From: a virus
IMG/VR virus record: IMGVR_UViG_3300036768_001575
Coordinates: 1-26,423 of that record
Direction: 5' to 3' (one strand)
Length of the DNA stretch: 26,423 nucleotides
Positions 6,592 through 13,614 of this stretch are shown here, piece after piece. The notes beneath the pieces were generated by a model. The model did no database searches, was not told the DNA's origin, and worked only from the letters and a program-made list of their open reading frames with translations. The stretch's first letter is position 1. Each line of letters begins with the position of its first letter. The position numbers were made by a program, and so were the translations under genes.

Positions 6592-7698
6592 ATGCAGGTC
6601 GTATTGCGGACGGCGAAGCGCATCGCTGACTTTTTAGAGGCGAACCGCCATCGGCGGTATGTGATTTTGCGCGGCGGGACGCGGGCGGGGAAGACCTACA
6701 ACACCCTGATCTATCTACTGAAACGTGCGATGCAGGAGGGGCAGGATATCGGGGTTGTGGGGGCCCACTTGGTGCGGTTGCGTGAGACGGCGCTGAGGGA
6801 CTTTGAGGAGATCGTCAAAGACCTCCCCATGATAGACTACAATCGCAGCCTGCTGGTATTCAGCTTCCCCAGTGGCGGGCGGGTGAAGTTTTTCGGTGCG
6901 GACAAGGGGATAAAGCTGCGGGGGGCGAAGCGGGATATCCTCTTTATCAACGAGGCGAACGCGGTGGACTTTGACGTATTCTCGGAGCTGGATGTGCGGA
7001 CGACGACGCAGGTGATTTTGGACTTCAATCCGACTGGGCGGTTTTGGATCAACGAGTTCATGGAGTCGCACCCGCACCCGGAGTGGTTTGCGGAGGGTGT
7101 TTTCACCTACCGGGACAATCCCTTCATCTCGTCTGAGCATGTGCAGGCGATAGAGGCGCGGAGCAGGGATGCCCGCTGGTGGAAGGTTTTCGGCGAGGGG
7201 GAGTGGGGTGAAGCCAGTGGGCTGGCGTGGTATAACTACGAGGTGGTGGATGGCCTGCCGGAGACGGCGAAGCTGATGGCTGTGGGAGTGGATTTTGGCT
7301 TTACGCGGTCGCCGACGGCGGTGGTGGGCGTGTGGAAGTTAGGCTCGGACTTCTATGTGAGGGAGTTATTGTATCGGCATAACTTAAGGTTGGAGGAGCT
7401 TGGGGCATTTTTGAGGCAGTACCGGGATGCGCCCTACATTGTGGCGGACTCTGCGGAGCCAGACTTGATAGCAGCGCTGCGGCGGCAATACAATGTGCCA
7501 GTGGTACCGTGTCGGAAGCTGGAGCTGAAGGCCAGTTTTGCCATGATAAACGCCATACGGGTGCGGGTGGTGTCGGGGTCGCAGAACTTGCTGAATGAGG
7601 CGTATAAGCTATGCTGGGAGGGAGATCGGTTGCTTGGGGTGGATGATCATGCGATTGATGCGATGCGGTATGCGCTGCATGGGGTGATGGCAAAGTAA
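6592..7698 (+). CDS. terL: Terminase large subunit
   Basis: 368 residues, short but complete. ATPase: Walker A GGTRAGKT (28-35), Walker B KRDILFINEAN with D115 and E121, and the coupling motif VILDFNPTG (141-149). RNase-H-like nuclease: D234 in VGVDFGF, D286 in VADSAEPD and D351/D352 in VDDHAIDAMRY. This is the packaging motor that cuts concatemers and pumps DNA through the portal. The GGTRAGKT and DFNPTG forms resemble the PBSX/SPP1-like branch (family knowledge). The gene stands alone just right of the iteron region. No small subunit is recognisable next to it. Its last 398 nt overlap an opposite-strand open frame. Confidence 0.93.
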   Translation: MQVVLRTAKRIADFLEANRHRRYVILRGGTRAGKTYNTLIYLLKRAMQEGQDIGVVGAHLVRLRETALRDFEEIVKDLPMIDYNRSLLVFSFPSGGRVKFFGADKGIKLRGAKRDILFINEANAVDFDVFSELDVRTTTQVILDFNPTGRFWINEFMESHPHPEWFAEGVFTYRDNPFISSEHVQAIEARSRDARWWKVFGEGEWGEASGLAWYNYEVVDGLPETAKLMAVGVDFGFTRSPTAVVGVWKLGSDFYVRELLYRHNLRLEELGAFLRQYRDAPYIVADSAEPDLIAALRRQYNVPVVPCRKLELKASFAMINAIRVRVVSGSQNLLNEAYKLCWEGDRLLGVDDHAIDAMRYALHGVMAK

Positions 7699-8482
7699 AG
7701 ATGTCCGCCGGAGCAGAGTCTGAGTATTCTAAGCAATCGCCCTCTGAGGATTGGAGTGGGAGGTAGCGCGAGAAGGTTTTTTCGCGCATGCCGCAGGCGA
7801 CGGCGGCGTACTTGCGGCCGAGCTGCTTAGTGAGTTCGGCCGAGACGCGGAGGAAGGCCTCCATGAGATCGGATGTTGCCAGGGTGTCTGGCGAGCCCGG
7901 ATCGGTCTGGCTGACGGGTGCGGTGGGCTCATCATCGTCGTCGCCATCCTCCTCATTGTTTTCTTCATACAGGCAGAGGGCTTCTTCCATGATGTAGAAG
8001 TCCTCATGCGGGGTAACTACGGCCGGGGCTTTGAGTTTTTTTCGCCAGTAGGCTTTGAGTGCGTGCCGAAGGACTTGACGGCCGAGGCGGAAGAGGTGTT
8101 CTTCGTCATCGACTTCGTAGATGCACAGGCCTAGGATGGTCTCCTGTACGAGGTCTTCGGCGTCCATGCGGTCTTGGACTTTGGCGAGGGCGAGCTTCAT
8201 GAGCATGCTTTGGAGCTTTCGGAAGGTTTGGGGGTTGTCAATCATCTTGGCGGTGGTTTCTACGACGGGAGCGAGCGCGCGCTGCGTGGAGAGTAGGTGT
8301 TTTTTGGCGTACTTGGTATTTTCGTGCTGTTTAGCCCTTTTGCCCCTGGCGCTGAGCGGTTTCGGCTCTACGTGGCTGAAGTCTGAGTTTATGCCGAGCC
8401 GTTCGGCCACTTCGTTGGGTTGGACGCCCCATAAGGTGGCCAGTGCTGCCACCCCGTTGTCGAGGTGCACGCGGGAAAGCAT
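7301..8482 (-). CDS. Sigma-70-like factor, antisense to terL end
   Basis: A 393-codon frame from the ATG at 8482, chosen because a TACCTTTG box ends 7 nt upstream. Residues 10-31 could be a helix-turn-helix (ATLWGVQPNEVAERLGI). Residues 95-150 look like sigma-70 region 2: DAEDLVQETILGL followed by HLFRLGRQVLRHALKAYWRKKLK, the pattern of core-binding and -10-recognition helices. An acidic linker (165-200) leads to a possible region-4-like helix pair at 206-241 (RKYAAVACGMREKTFSRYL). Residues 262-393 lie antisense to terL, are Ser/Pro/Ala-rich and are probably not a folded domain. The true stop may have been lost or the tail may be tolerated. If real, the protein would redirect host RNA polymerase to phage promoters. 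Moderate confidence in the sigma call. Confidence 0.5.
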   Translation of the reverse strand: MLSRVHLDNGVAALATLWGVQPNEVAERLGINSDFSHVEPKPLSARGKRAKQHENTKYAKKHLLSTQRALAPVVETTAKMIDNPQTFRKLQSMLMKLALAKVQDRMDAEDLVQETILGLCIYEVDDEEHLFRLGRQVLRHALKAYWRKKLKAPAVVTPHEDFYIMEEALCLYEENNEEDGDDDDEPTAPVSQTDPGSPDTLATSDLMEAFLRVSAELTKQLGRKYAAVACGMREKTFSRYLPLQSSEGDCLEYSDSAPADIFTLPSPHAAHTASHQSHDHPPQATDLPPSIAYTPHSASSATPTPPAPVWRLSWQNWPSAPASDTVPLAHCIAAAALLSSLAPQSPPQCRAHPGTASKMPQAPPTLSYADTITPSHRSPSLTSTRPPPPSATA

Positions 8483-8489
8483 ATCAGGA

Positions 8490-8518
8490 CAAAGGTACGA
8501 AGTTTTTGACAATTGCAA
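8490..8518 (-). promoter_or_regulatory. Promoter of the sigma-like gene
   Basis: On the minus strand TTG (8518-8516), an 18-nt spacer, then TACCTTTG (8497-8490), 7 nt before the ATG at 8482. This is a near-canonical Bacteroidota -33/-7 pair. The block 8512-8490 is almost the same as that before the primase gene. Confidence 0.6.
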
Positions 8519-8589
8519 GGGGGGCGAACCGGGGTTTGCCTTATCTTTGCCGTACCATGCCCTTTGAGGGCGTACGTGGGATCATATCG

Positions 8590-8618
8590 CCCCCCGGTTT
8601 CGGGGGGTTTTCGTTTTT
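8590..8618 (+). terminator. Intrinsic terminator 1
   Basis: CCCCCCG-gttt-CGGGGGG followed by TTTTCGTTTTT. A strong 7-bp GC stem and T-tract. Confidence 0.8.
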
Positions 8619-8656
8619 GGGCTTTTGCGTACCTTGCGCGGCCAATGCCCAACCAT

Positions 8657-8686
8657 GCCCCTCCGCTTGGAGGGGCTTTTTCTTTT
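8657..8686 (+). terminator. Intrinsic terminator 2
   Basis: GCCCCTCC-gctt-GGAGGGGC followed by TTTTTCTTTT. It insulates the transcription unit that begins at 8735. Confidence 0.8.
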
Positions 8687-8699
8687 CCAGCTGGGGCCG

Positions 8700-8734
8700 A
8701 AAAGTGTACGCGCCCAGACATTAATAGGGGTGGT
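8700..8734 (+). promoter_or_regulatory. Regulon element, copy 1
   Basis: AAAAGTGTACGCGCCC followed by AGACATTAATAGGGGTGGT and the ATG at 8735. One of four near-identical copies in the window, each touching a start codon. TAGGGGTGG could act as a ribosome binding site. The conserved upstream GTGTACGCG half points to a promoter or operator. Confidence 0.75.
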
Positions 8735-9283
8735 ATGACTGCAAACATGAGTAAGGGCAACGGCCCTAAGAAAGACCAGCAGCCTCTCTGGCGGCGAAAA
8801 GCGAACTACATGCTCAGGGAACTGGTGCGCGCAGGGCATGGCCTGCCGTACGACACGGCGGTGATATGGGGATTGAACTATGCCCTTGCGGACATCCTGC
8901 ATACCTTCGCAAAGGAGAACGATTTGCCCGTCCCCAAGCTGATTTTCTGGTTTGACCGATTTTGGGAAGAGTTTTCTAAGGACTTAGGCGAACGGATTTT
9001 GACAATAGCCGATAGCATGAAGCTTGCGGATATTCTGCTCTCAGGTTTTCCGCCGGACAAGATGGATGTGGGCCGGCGTTTTGTTCGGAGCGAGAGTATA
9101 TGTAGCATGATACACTTGGCCAGCATACTCTTTCTAAGCGAAAACCGGCCTGGCGCCCTTTTAGCTTATTTCAGCAGCATGAAATGGCCATTGGCGTATT
9201 ATGAGGCCTTGGATGTAGCGCCGCTGGACTCCTTCACGATCTGGTATGTGAAGCGCGTGCATTTTGGGGGTAGTGAAAACTAA
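8735..9283 (+). CDS. RELAR-array family protein, copy A
   Basis: A 182-residue member of the paralogue family that fills 10955-15206, separated from it by the small-gene trio and the methylase. The N-terminal signature PLWRRKANYMLRELVRAGHG (about residues 15-34) aligns with PKWRLKANFLLRELARMWYG of the others. The C-terminal AYYEALDVAP aligns with YYEALPVDPE. The middle is the most diverged of all copies. The start is fixed by the regulon element and by alignment; in-frame upstream ATGs fall in the terminator region. Function unknown; it looks soluble and helical with no signal peptide. Confidence 0.8.
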   Translation: MTANMSKGNGPKKDQQPLWRRKANYMLRELVRAGHGLPYDTAVIWGLNYALADILHTFAKENDLPVPKLIFWFDRFWEEFSKDLGERILTIADSMKLADILLSGFPPDKMDVGRRFVRSESICSMIHLASILFLSENRPGALLAYFSSMKWPLAYYEALDVAPLDSFTIWYVKRVHFGGSEN

Positions 9284-9289
9284 GGGCGT

Positions 9290-9511
9290 ATGTACTACAC
9301 GATAGAGAGCGAGGGGCTACTGGAGCGCCAGATTTTCAGGGAGTACCGGAACGCCTGCATGGCGGCGTGGGAGTTAGCCCACCGCACGGGGCGGGAGGTT
9401 TGGGTAATCCGACTGGCTACGCCTTCCGGTATCGGGCGGCAGATTATGTGCGTGTACAACTGCAAGTACGAGGTTAGCTCAGGGCCGGCCCGTGCCAGAT
9501 ATGAGGAGTAA
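9290..9511 (+). CDS. MYY-family small protein 1
   Basis: A 73-residue basic protein, MYYTIESEGLLERQIFREYR onward. It is the first of three tandem paralogues (next at 9539 and 9733). The shared plan is M(Y/H)Y.(I/V).S at the N-terminus, then a basic F(R/K) (E/N/K)(Y/V) segment, a helix of type A..(A/F)A..L, then a V.(V/I)I strand. It begins 6 nt after the copy A stop, so the two are probably one operon. No known domain recognised; a small alpha-beta fold is plausible. Confidence 0.7.
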   Translation: MYYTIESEGLLERQIFREYRNACMAAWELAHRTGREVWVIRLATPSGIGRQIMCVYNCKYEVSSGPARARYEE

Positions 9512-9519
9512 CTTACCAC

Positions 9520-9531
9520 TTCGTAATTTAG
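9520..9531 (+). promoter_or_regulatory. Promoter-like box before 9539 gene
   Basis: TTCGTAATTTAG, a one-mismatch version of TTCGTAnnTTTG, ends 7 nt before the ATG at 9539. It is the same extended motif as at 1803 and 8501. Confidence 0.45.
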
Positions 9532-9538
9532 CCCAGCT

Positions 9539-9718
9539 ATGTACTACATAGTGCGAAGTCTGGCACTAGTAAAGGACAAGAAGTTCAGGAACGTAGAGAT
9601 GGCGGTAGCCTTCGCCAAGGCCCTTGCAAGGGAGACGCCTCACGTGGTGAAGGTTATAGCCCGCAACGGTGAATACTGGTTTAACCAGCAAGAGCTTTAT
9701 GTTTTCAATAGGAAATAA
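9539..9718 (+). CDS. MYY-family small protein 2 (59 aa)
   Basis: A 59-codon gene beginning MYYIVRSLALVKDKKFRNVE and ending LYVFNRK. It is short enough to be missed by common length cut-offs. Evidence that it is real: homology to both neighbours (MYY start, basic KKFRN, the MAVAFAKALARETP helix and VVKVIAR strand), a promoter-like box 7 nt before the start, and a clean stop before the next gene. Function unknown. Confidence 0.75.
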   Translation: MYYIVRSLALVKDKKFRNVEMAVAFAKALARETPHVVKVIARNGEYWFNQQELYVFNRK

Positions 9719-9732
9719 ACAAGCCTACCATT

Positions 9733-9939
9733 ATGCATTACAGAGTGGAAAGTAAGGCCTTGCCGAGAGTTCGGACGTTCAAAAAGTACGAAAAGGCCGT
9801 AGCATTTGCCGAAGAGCTCAGAAAGCAGACCGACCTTGAGATCTGTGTGAGAATCGTCGGTGCAAGTGAAGGTCGCAGCAATCGGGTAGTGTTCTGCTCC
9901 TATATACTTGGCCGCGACGACTCACCCAGCCCCGAATAG
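9733..9939 (+). CDS. MYY-family small protein 3
   Basis: 68 residues, starting MHYRVESKALPRVRTFKKYE. The segment KAVAFAEELRKQTDLEICVRIV aligns closely with copy 2 (MAVAFAKALARETPHVVKVIA). It starts 14 nt after copy 2. Its last 18 nt overlap the end of the convergent methylase gene. Function unknown. Confidence 0.72.
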   Translation: MHYRVESKALPRVRTFKKYEKAVAFAEELRKQTDLEICVRIVGASEGRSNRVVFCSYILGRDDSPSPE

Positions 9940-10902
9940 CCCCGCTCCCAGCCCCGGCGGCGTGAAATTTAGGTAAAGCGTCTCCGTCCGGGGCACGTGT
10001 GCCTTTGCCGCGCCTTTGCCTTGTAACTTGCTGCCCCGTATTTTGGCGGCCATGTGAGCCGCCGTTTCTTTTGTTAGCCTGTGCCATCCCGCTTTTGTGA
10101 GGGGCAAATAAACAGGGTGGTCGTAACAGGATAGCATGACTTTGCCCTTTGCCGCTAAGATGGCATCCACAAGGCGCTCATGATAGGCTAAGTCGGGCTC
10201 ATTCTTGTAAAGGGAGCGGTCTTTGCGGGTCTCTAAAACATACGGCGGGTCTATGTAAAACACGGTGTCTGGGGTATCCCAGTACTGGATGCAGGCGATG
10301 CCGTCCGTGTGGTCTATTTGTACACTACTAAGGCGCTCATGCCAAAAGTTTAGGAGTTTGATACGGCTACGCCACTGGCTGGTAGTGGCGGCCATATCGT
10401 TATGTACAAGGGTTATCGCCCTCCCCCAATTCCCCTCTGTCTGCGCCATCCCGCCGAACCCTTGATTTTGCTTCACAAAGAAAGCCCAAGCCCGATCTAT
10501 ATCGCTGGCGTTAGGGTCTTTGAGGGTTTGGAGTGCTCTTACGAACTCTGCCCGTGCGTAGGGGGTGAATATCAGCCTATGCGCCAGCTCCTCAAACTTA
10601 GCCCTATCCTGCAAAACCCGATATAGATTGACAATATCGCTGTCCAAGTCATTCAGCACCTCCACTGGGAAGGGTGTAGGCAAGTGCCAAAAGACGGACG
10701 CCGCACCTGCAAAAGGCTCCACGTAGGTATGGCCACTGGGGACGTACTGCAAAAGCCACCTTGCAAGTTTTCCCTTCCCGCCAGCCCACCGAAAAGGCGC
10801 CATAGGGCGGAGTGGCATGGGGATGCTGTCTAAGAAGTCCCTTTTCAGCGCCTCTATGGCGTCGCGTGGGGATATGGGGTAGTCGTATGCAGGTGAGGCC
10901 AT
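9922..10902 (-). CDS. dam: D12-class adenine-N6 DNA methyltransferase
   Basis: 326 residues. FRWAGGKGKL (37-46) is the Dam/D12 N-terminal signature. YVEPFAGAASVFW (60-72) is the S-adenosylmethionine site (motif I). LNDLDSDIVNLY (83-94) follows as usual. DPPY (218-221) is the catalytic motif IV. The C-terminal RTETLYLN matches the family's closing strand. It transfers a methyl group to adenine N6 in a short site, often GATC in this class, but the specificity cannot be read from sequence. I chose the start at 10902, after a TACCTTCG box 6 nt upstream; an upstream in-frame start would run through the regulon element. Phage orphan methylases usually protect the genome from host restriction. It lies amid the accessory array and diverges from gene B. 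Confidence 0.9.
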   Translation of the reverse strand: MASPAYDYPISPRDAIEALKRDFLDSIPMPLRPMAPFRWAGGKGKLARWLLQYVPSGHTYVEPFAGAASVFWHLPTPFPVEVLNDLDSDIVNLYRVLQDRAKFEELAHRLIFTPYARAEFVRALQTLKDPNASDIDRAWAFFVKQNQGFGGMAQTEGNWGRAITLVHNDMAATTSQWRSRIKLLNFWHERLSSVQIDHTDGIACIQYWDTPDTVFYIDPPYVLETRKDRSLYKNEPDLAYHERLVDAILAAKGKVMLSCYDHPVYLPLTKAGWHRLTKETAAHMAAKIRGSKLQGKGAAKAHVPRTETLYLNFTPPGLGAGLFGAG

Positions 10903-10908
10903 ACCTTG

Positions 10909-10916
10909 CGAAGGTA
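10909..10916 (-). promoter_or_regulatory. Promoter-like box of the methylase gene
   Basis: TACCTTCG on the minus strand, a near match to TAnnTTTG, 6 nt before the ATG at 10902. It abuts the opposite-facing regulon element at 10918, so the methylase and the paralogue array share a divergent control region of about 50 bp. Confidence 0.4.
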
Positions 10917-10917
10917 G

Positions 10918-10954
10918 AAAAAAGTGTACGCGGCCAGACATTAATAGGGATGCT
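10918..10954 (+). promoter_or_regulatory. Regulon element, copy 2
   Basis: AAAAAAGTGTACGCGGCC then AGACATTAATAGGGATGCT and the ATG at 10955. It has one base change in the GCG(C/G)CC part relative to the other copies. Confidence 0.75.
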
Positions 10955-11932
10955 ATGGCAACGCATGGCGAAAACATCGGCTCACGGAAGGTTGAGCCGG
11001 AGACGAACGGGCTGCCCAAGTGGCGGCTGAAAGCGAACTACGTGATGCGCGAACTGGCGCGCACATGGTACGGGAAGGATAGCGCCCTGCCTTTCCCAGT
11101 CGATCCACACCGCTTTGAGCACCTTTTGATTGAGGTCTTATGGCAATTCGTAGAAGACCATAGCATAAGGGGCAGTAGTGTGCTGGAAATGCTTAGGCAT
11201 GCCAGAAAGGAGTTTGAGGCTATCCATGGGCGGGAGATTGAGTTCAAAGACTGGATTGACAGGTTTGACTGGATGATAGAGGCTGGTCTCCCAGCACACT
11301 TACATAAAGAATTCAGCCGAGACGAACTGATACAGGACATATTGCGCACGATTGAGTGGCTCATCCACTACGCTACGGATGAAGAAGAAAAAACGGAACC
11401 CCCATTGCCTTCTATGAGTTGGCTCAAGCCGCTTGAGCACTACGAGGCCTTGCCGGTCTTGCCACCTACCCCGCATTGGTGTCTTTTAGTGAATGAAGTC
11501 GAGCGGGAACTGGCTTATGTCTGGCATGGCCACAGGCCGTATAATCCTAATGCTATCCGTGGCAAGCTTATGAAGGCGCTTTTTGAGTATGCGGATTATA
11601 TGAGGGATTATTCCGGGGAGGGTAGTCATGAGGCTTCTAAGCGCTTAAAGGATGGCATGGCAGAGTTTGAAAGTCGGCATGGGTTCTGTCTTGAATTCAA
11701 AACACCAGCGCGGGAAATAATCTGGATGGCGAAGACGGGGTTGCCGTTGCCTCACAGTTTTCTGTGCGAACCACGAGTGAAGCGTGTTCTGCGCGCTTTT
11801 GAGTTAATCCATATACTGAGTAAGGCAAAGGCTTCCAAGCCTTATAGTCTGTACTCTGTTGTTTTTCAGAACATTAGCCATTACGACAATCTGCAACCAT
11901 CAAAATTTTCGTGGGACTATGATGAAGACTGA
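10955..11932 (+). CDS. RELAR-array protein B, two fused units
   Basis: 325 residues holding two family units in one chain. Unit 1 (about 20-168) runs from PKWRLKANYVMRELARTWYG to HYEALPV. Unit 2 (about 173-325) runs from PHWCLLVNEVERELAYVWHG to SHYDNLQP, aligning with the same landmarks. The RHGF near 241 matches the HG of the family centre. Other copies are single units of 170-200 residues, so this is a tandem duplication that became an in-frame fusion. It is the first gene of the seven-gene run and follows the regulon element directly. The stop overlaps the start of gene C by 14 nt. Confidence 0.8.
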   Translation: MATHGENIGSRKVEPETNGLPKWRLKANYVMRELARTWYGKDSALPFPVDPHRFEHLLIEVLWQFVEDHSIRGSSVLEMLRHARKEFEAIHGREIEFKDWIDRFDWMIEAGLPAHLHKEFSRDELIQDILRTIEWLIHYATDEEEKTEPPLPSMSWLKPLEHYEALPVLPPTPHWCLLVNEVERELAYVWHGHRPYNPNAIRGKLMKALFEYADYMRDYSGEGSHEASKRLKDGMAEFESRHGFCLEFKTPAREIIWMAKTGLPLPHSFLCEPRVKRVLRAFELIHILSKAKASKPYSLYSVVFQNISHYDNLQPSKFSWDYDED

Positions 11933-12458
11933 GATGACACACGAAGGCCTGCCCAAGTGGCGGCTGTATGCGAACTTCCTAATCCGAGAAGTGGCCCGGA
12001 TGTGGTACGGCCAGAAAAGCGTATTTGACCTTAGCAAAGGCTATGGCCCAGATTCCCCGTTTTGGCGGGAGTTTGTAGCCATCTTTGACGAGATGGTCAA
12101 ACTTTTCGGCAAAGAGCACGGCCTGACTGAGGAAGTGATGTACGACCGCCTCTGGGAGGCAAACTGGAACTGGCAGATGTGGCATGGTGATGGGCCGACT
12201 TTTAGCCAGCCCTATTTTGAGGCGAAGTGGAAGGCCAAGCATCGGCTGGGGGATGAGCTGTACAAAAAGCTGCTTGACGATTTTGACGTGGAGGTAAGCC
12301 TGAGCCTTATAGGGTACGCCTCCGGCTTTGCCCGCAATGGCAAAAAGCAGCCCTACAAGGATATTGTGCGGATTAGGCCCATTGCGGACTACGAGGCTTT
12401 ACCGGTCGATCCGGAGCTGGAGGATAGGTATTACAATGGCGATGCTTTACCTTTCTAA
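11919..12458 (+). CDS. RELAR-array protein C
   Basis: 179 residues. PKWRLYANFLIREVARMWYG near the N-terminus, DSPFWREFVAIF, FGKEHGL, a WHGDGPTFSQPYFEAKWKAK centre and a YEALPVDPELEDRYY C-terminus ending LPF. The start could be 11919 or the next ATG at 11922; the latter matches the MKTE start of gene D. The stop codon TAA is itself the start of a TAACTTTG box that may serve gene D. Function unknown. Confidence 0.8.
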   Translation: MMKTEMTHEGLPKWRLYANFLIREVARMWYGQKSVFDLSKGYGPDSPFWREFVAIFDEMVKLFGKEHGLTEEVMYDRLWEANWNWQMWHGDGPTFSQPYFEAKWKAKHRLGDELYKKLLDDFDVEVSLSLIGYASGFARNGKKQPYKDIVRIRPIADYEALPVDPELEDRYYNGDALPF

Positions 12459-12463
12459 CTTTG
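12456..12463 (+). promoter_or_regulatory. Stop-embedded TAACTTTG box before gene D
   Basis: The TAA stop of gene C forms the first three bases of TAACTTTG. The 19-nt context CTTTACCTTTCTAACTTTG (12445-12463) is repeated exactly at 14120-14138. The distance to the ATG at 12481 is 17 nt, longer than at most other genes here. Confidence 0.45.
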
Positions 12464-12480
12464 CCATAAATCTGACGCAT

Positions 12481-13077
12481 ATGAAAACGGAAAGAGTACA
12501 AAAACGGGAAAGCCTGCCTAAATGGCAGCTGTATGCGAACTTCATCCTTAGAGAGCTCGCATGTTTATGTTATGGCGAGAAGAGCGTTTTTGACCTTGAC
12601 AGCTTCTATTATGGCGATGAAGCGCCGTATTGGGAGTATTTTAGACGTCTTTTTGGCTCTCTGATTTGGCATTATGGCGATGCGCACGGGATTTCTGCCG
12701 AAGAGTTGAACGACCGCATGGATAAGGTATATAAGGAGCTGGAGAAATGGCAAAATATGAGTCTAAGATTTCGTTCCCCCTCAAATGAGGCTATATGGTT
12801 TGCTATGCGGGTATTGGGCGAGGAGGAGGCCAAAGAGTTTTTTAGCGAGCTTGAAGTGAAGGAGATAATCAATACCATTGCGAACGCCTATGTTATGATT
12901 GCCCAAGGCAAAGAGCCGCCATATACGGATTTTGTGATACTGCGCCCCCTCGCATACTACGAGGCTTTGCTAGTTGCGCCAGAGCTGAATGGTATAGCAG
13001 AGGTCGTAAAAACCTTTCGGAGCGATATTGACGCCTATGACGACGGAAAAGGTACAAACACAGGACGGCAATCTTGA
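12481..13077 (+). CDS. RELAR-array protein D
   Basis: 198 residues. The start MKTERVQKRE is set by alignment; longer in-frame starts lie inside gene C. PKWQLYANFILRELACLCYG is followed by a middle that departs from C, E, F and H: instead of HG..F..PY.EAKW it reads SPSNEAIWFAMRVLGEEEAK, a form shared only with gene G. The C-terminus keeps AYYEALLVAPE, then runs on past the usual end into DIDAYDDGKGTNTGRQS. That tail is an out-of-frame reading of the start of gene E, showing that the original stop was lost. It overlaps gene E by 41 nt. Confidence 0.8.
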   Translation: MKTERVQKRESLPKWQLYANFILRELACLCYGEKSVFDLDSFYYGDEAPYWEYFRRLFGSLIWHYGDAHGISAEELNDRMDKVYKELEKWQNMSLRFRSPSNEAIWFAMRVLGEEEAKEFFSELEVKEIINTIANAYVMIAQGKEPPYTDFVILRPLAYYEALLVAPELNGIAEVVKTFRSDIDAYDDGKGTNTGRQS

Positions 13078-13609
13078 GTGGCAAAAGTGGCGCCTACAAG
13101 CGAACTTCCTACTTCGTGAACTGGCTCGCTTATGGTACGGCAAAGAGAGCATACTTAGCCTGAGGCGCGGTCTTTTTGGGCTGAAGCGAGGCATTAGAAA
13201 GTCCGATCCGTTTTGGCGACACTTTGTTTGCCTTTTCCGTGAGGTGGCTGAGAGTTTTGGCGAAGAGCATGGGCTTAGCAAACTAAAAATGGGGCTGAGC
13301 TATCTTGACGCTACTGAGGAGTGGGGGGCCTGCCATGGTCGGCCTATAGCTTTCAGCGAGCCTTACTGGGAGGCCAGGTGGACTGCCAAACACATATTGG
13401 GGGATGGGCTGTTTGGGAAGTTGACTGCCGATAGAGATATTAGGACGATACTTTACGTGGCCAAGTTCATTTATGGCGAGGTGGCTAAGGGCAAGCTGCC
13501 GCCGTATGATGATACAGAGCTCCAGCCGCTTACCTATTATGAGGTCTTGCCTGTTGATCCAGAGCTGGTAGAGCAGTACTATGTCAAACCCACTTCGCAA
13601 AAATCCTGA
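13037..13609 (+). CDS. RELAR-array protein E
   Basis: 190 residues from the ATG at 13037 (MTTEKVQTQDG), favoured over a TTG three codons earlier because GACGCCTATG precedes other family starts too. QKWRLQANFLLRELARLWYG, SDPFWRHFVCLF, FGEEHGL, CHGRPIAFSEPYWEARWTAK, then YYEVLPVDPELVEQYY. It carries a small insertion (RRGLFGLKRGIRK) after the N-terminal helix. It ends KPTSQKS at a TGA inside the AAAAATCCTGACGCCTATGG junction. Confidence 0.8.
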   Translation: MTTEKVQTQDGNLEWQKWRLQANFLLRELARLWYGKESILSLRRGLFGLKRGIRKSDPFWRHFVCLFREVAESFGEEHGLSKLKMGLSYLDATEEWGACHGRPIAFSEPYWEARWTAKHILGDGLFGKLTADRDIRTILYVAKFIYGEVAKGKLPPYDDTELQPLTYYEVLPVDPELVEQYYVKPTSQKS

Positions 13610-13614
13610 CGCCT

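Larger units (their letters stand above)
8542..8686 (+). ncRNA. Candidate small RNA with two terminators
   Basis: A perfect TATCTTTG box at 8542-8549 is followed directly by a hairpin (CGTAC-cat-GCCC, loop tttga, GGGC-GTACG, 8551-8576). An intrinsic terminator follows at 8590-8618 and a second at 8657-8686. The only open frame from the nearby ATG at 8558 reads through both terminators and looks non-coding. A transcript of about 65 or 135 nt is predicted. The alternative is a decayed leader or remnant of a deleted gene. Confidence 0.4.

Noticed and set aside
8558-8724. Short frame MPFEGVRGIISPPGFGGFSF after the TATCTTTG box
   Set aside because: It reads straight through two GC-rich terminator hairpins and into the regulon element, and its residues mirror those hairpins.
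8700-8734. T7-like single-subunit polymerase promoter
   Set aside because: The repeated element does not resemble known T7, T3 or SP6 promoters and no phage RNA polymerase gene is seen in the window.
10074-10138. Two iteron-like strings (TTAGCCTGTGCC and GTAACAGGATAGC) inside the methylase gene
   Set aside because: Isolated, imperfect and within conserved coding sequence; likely chance, though worth including in any binding-site scan.
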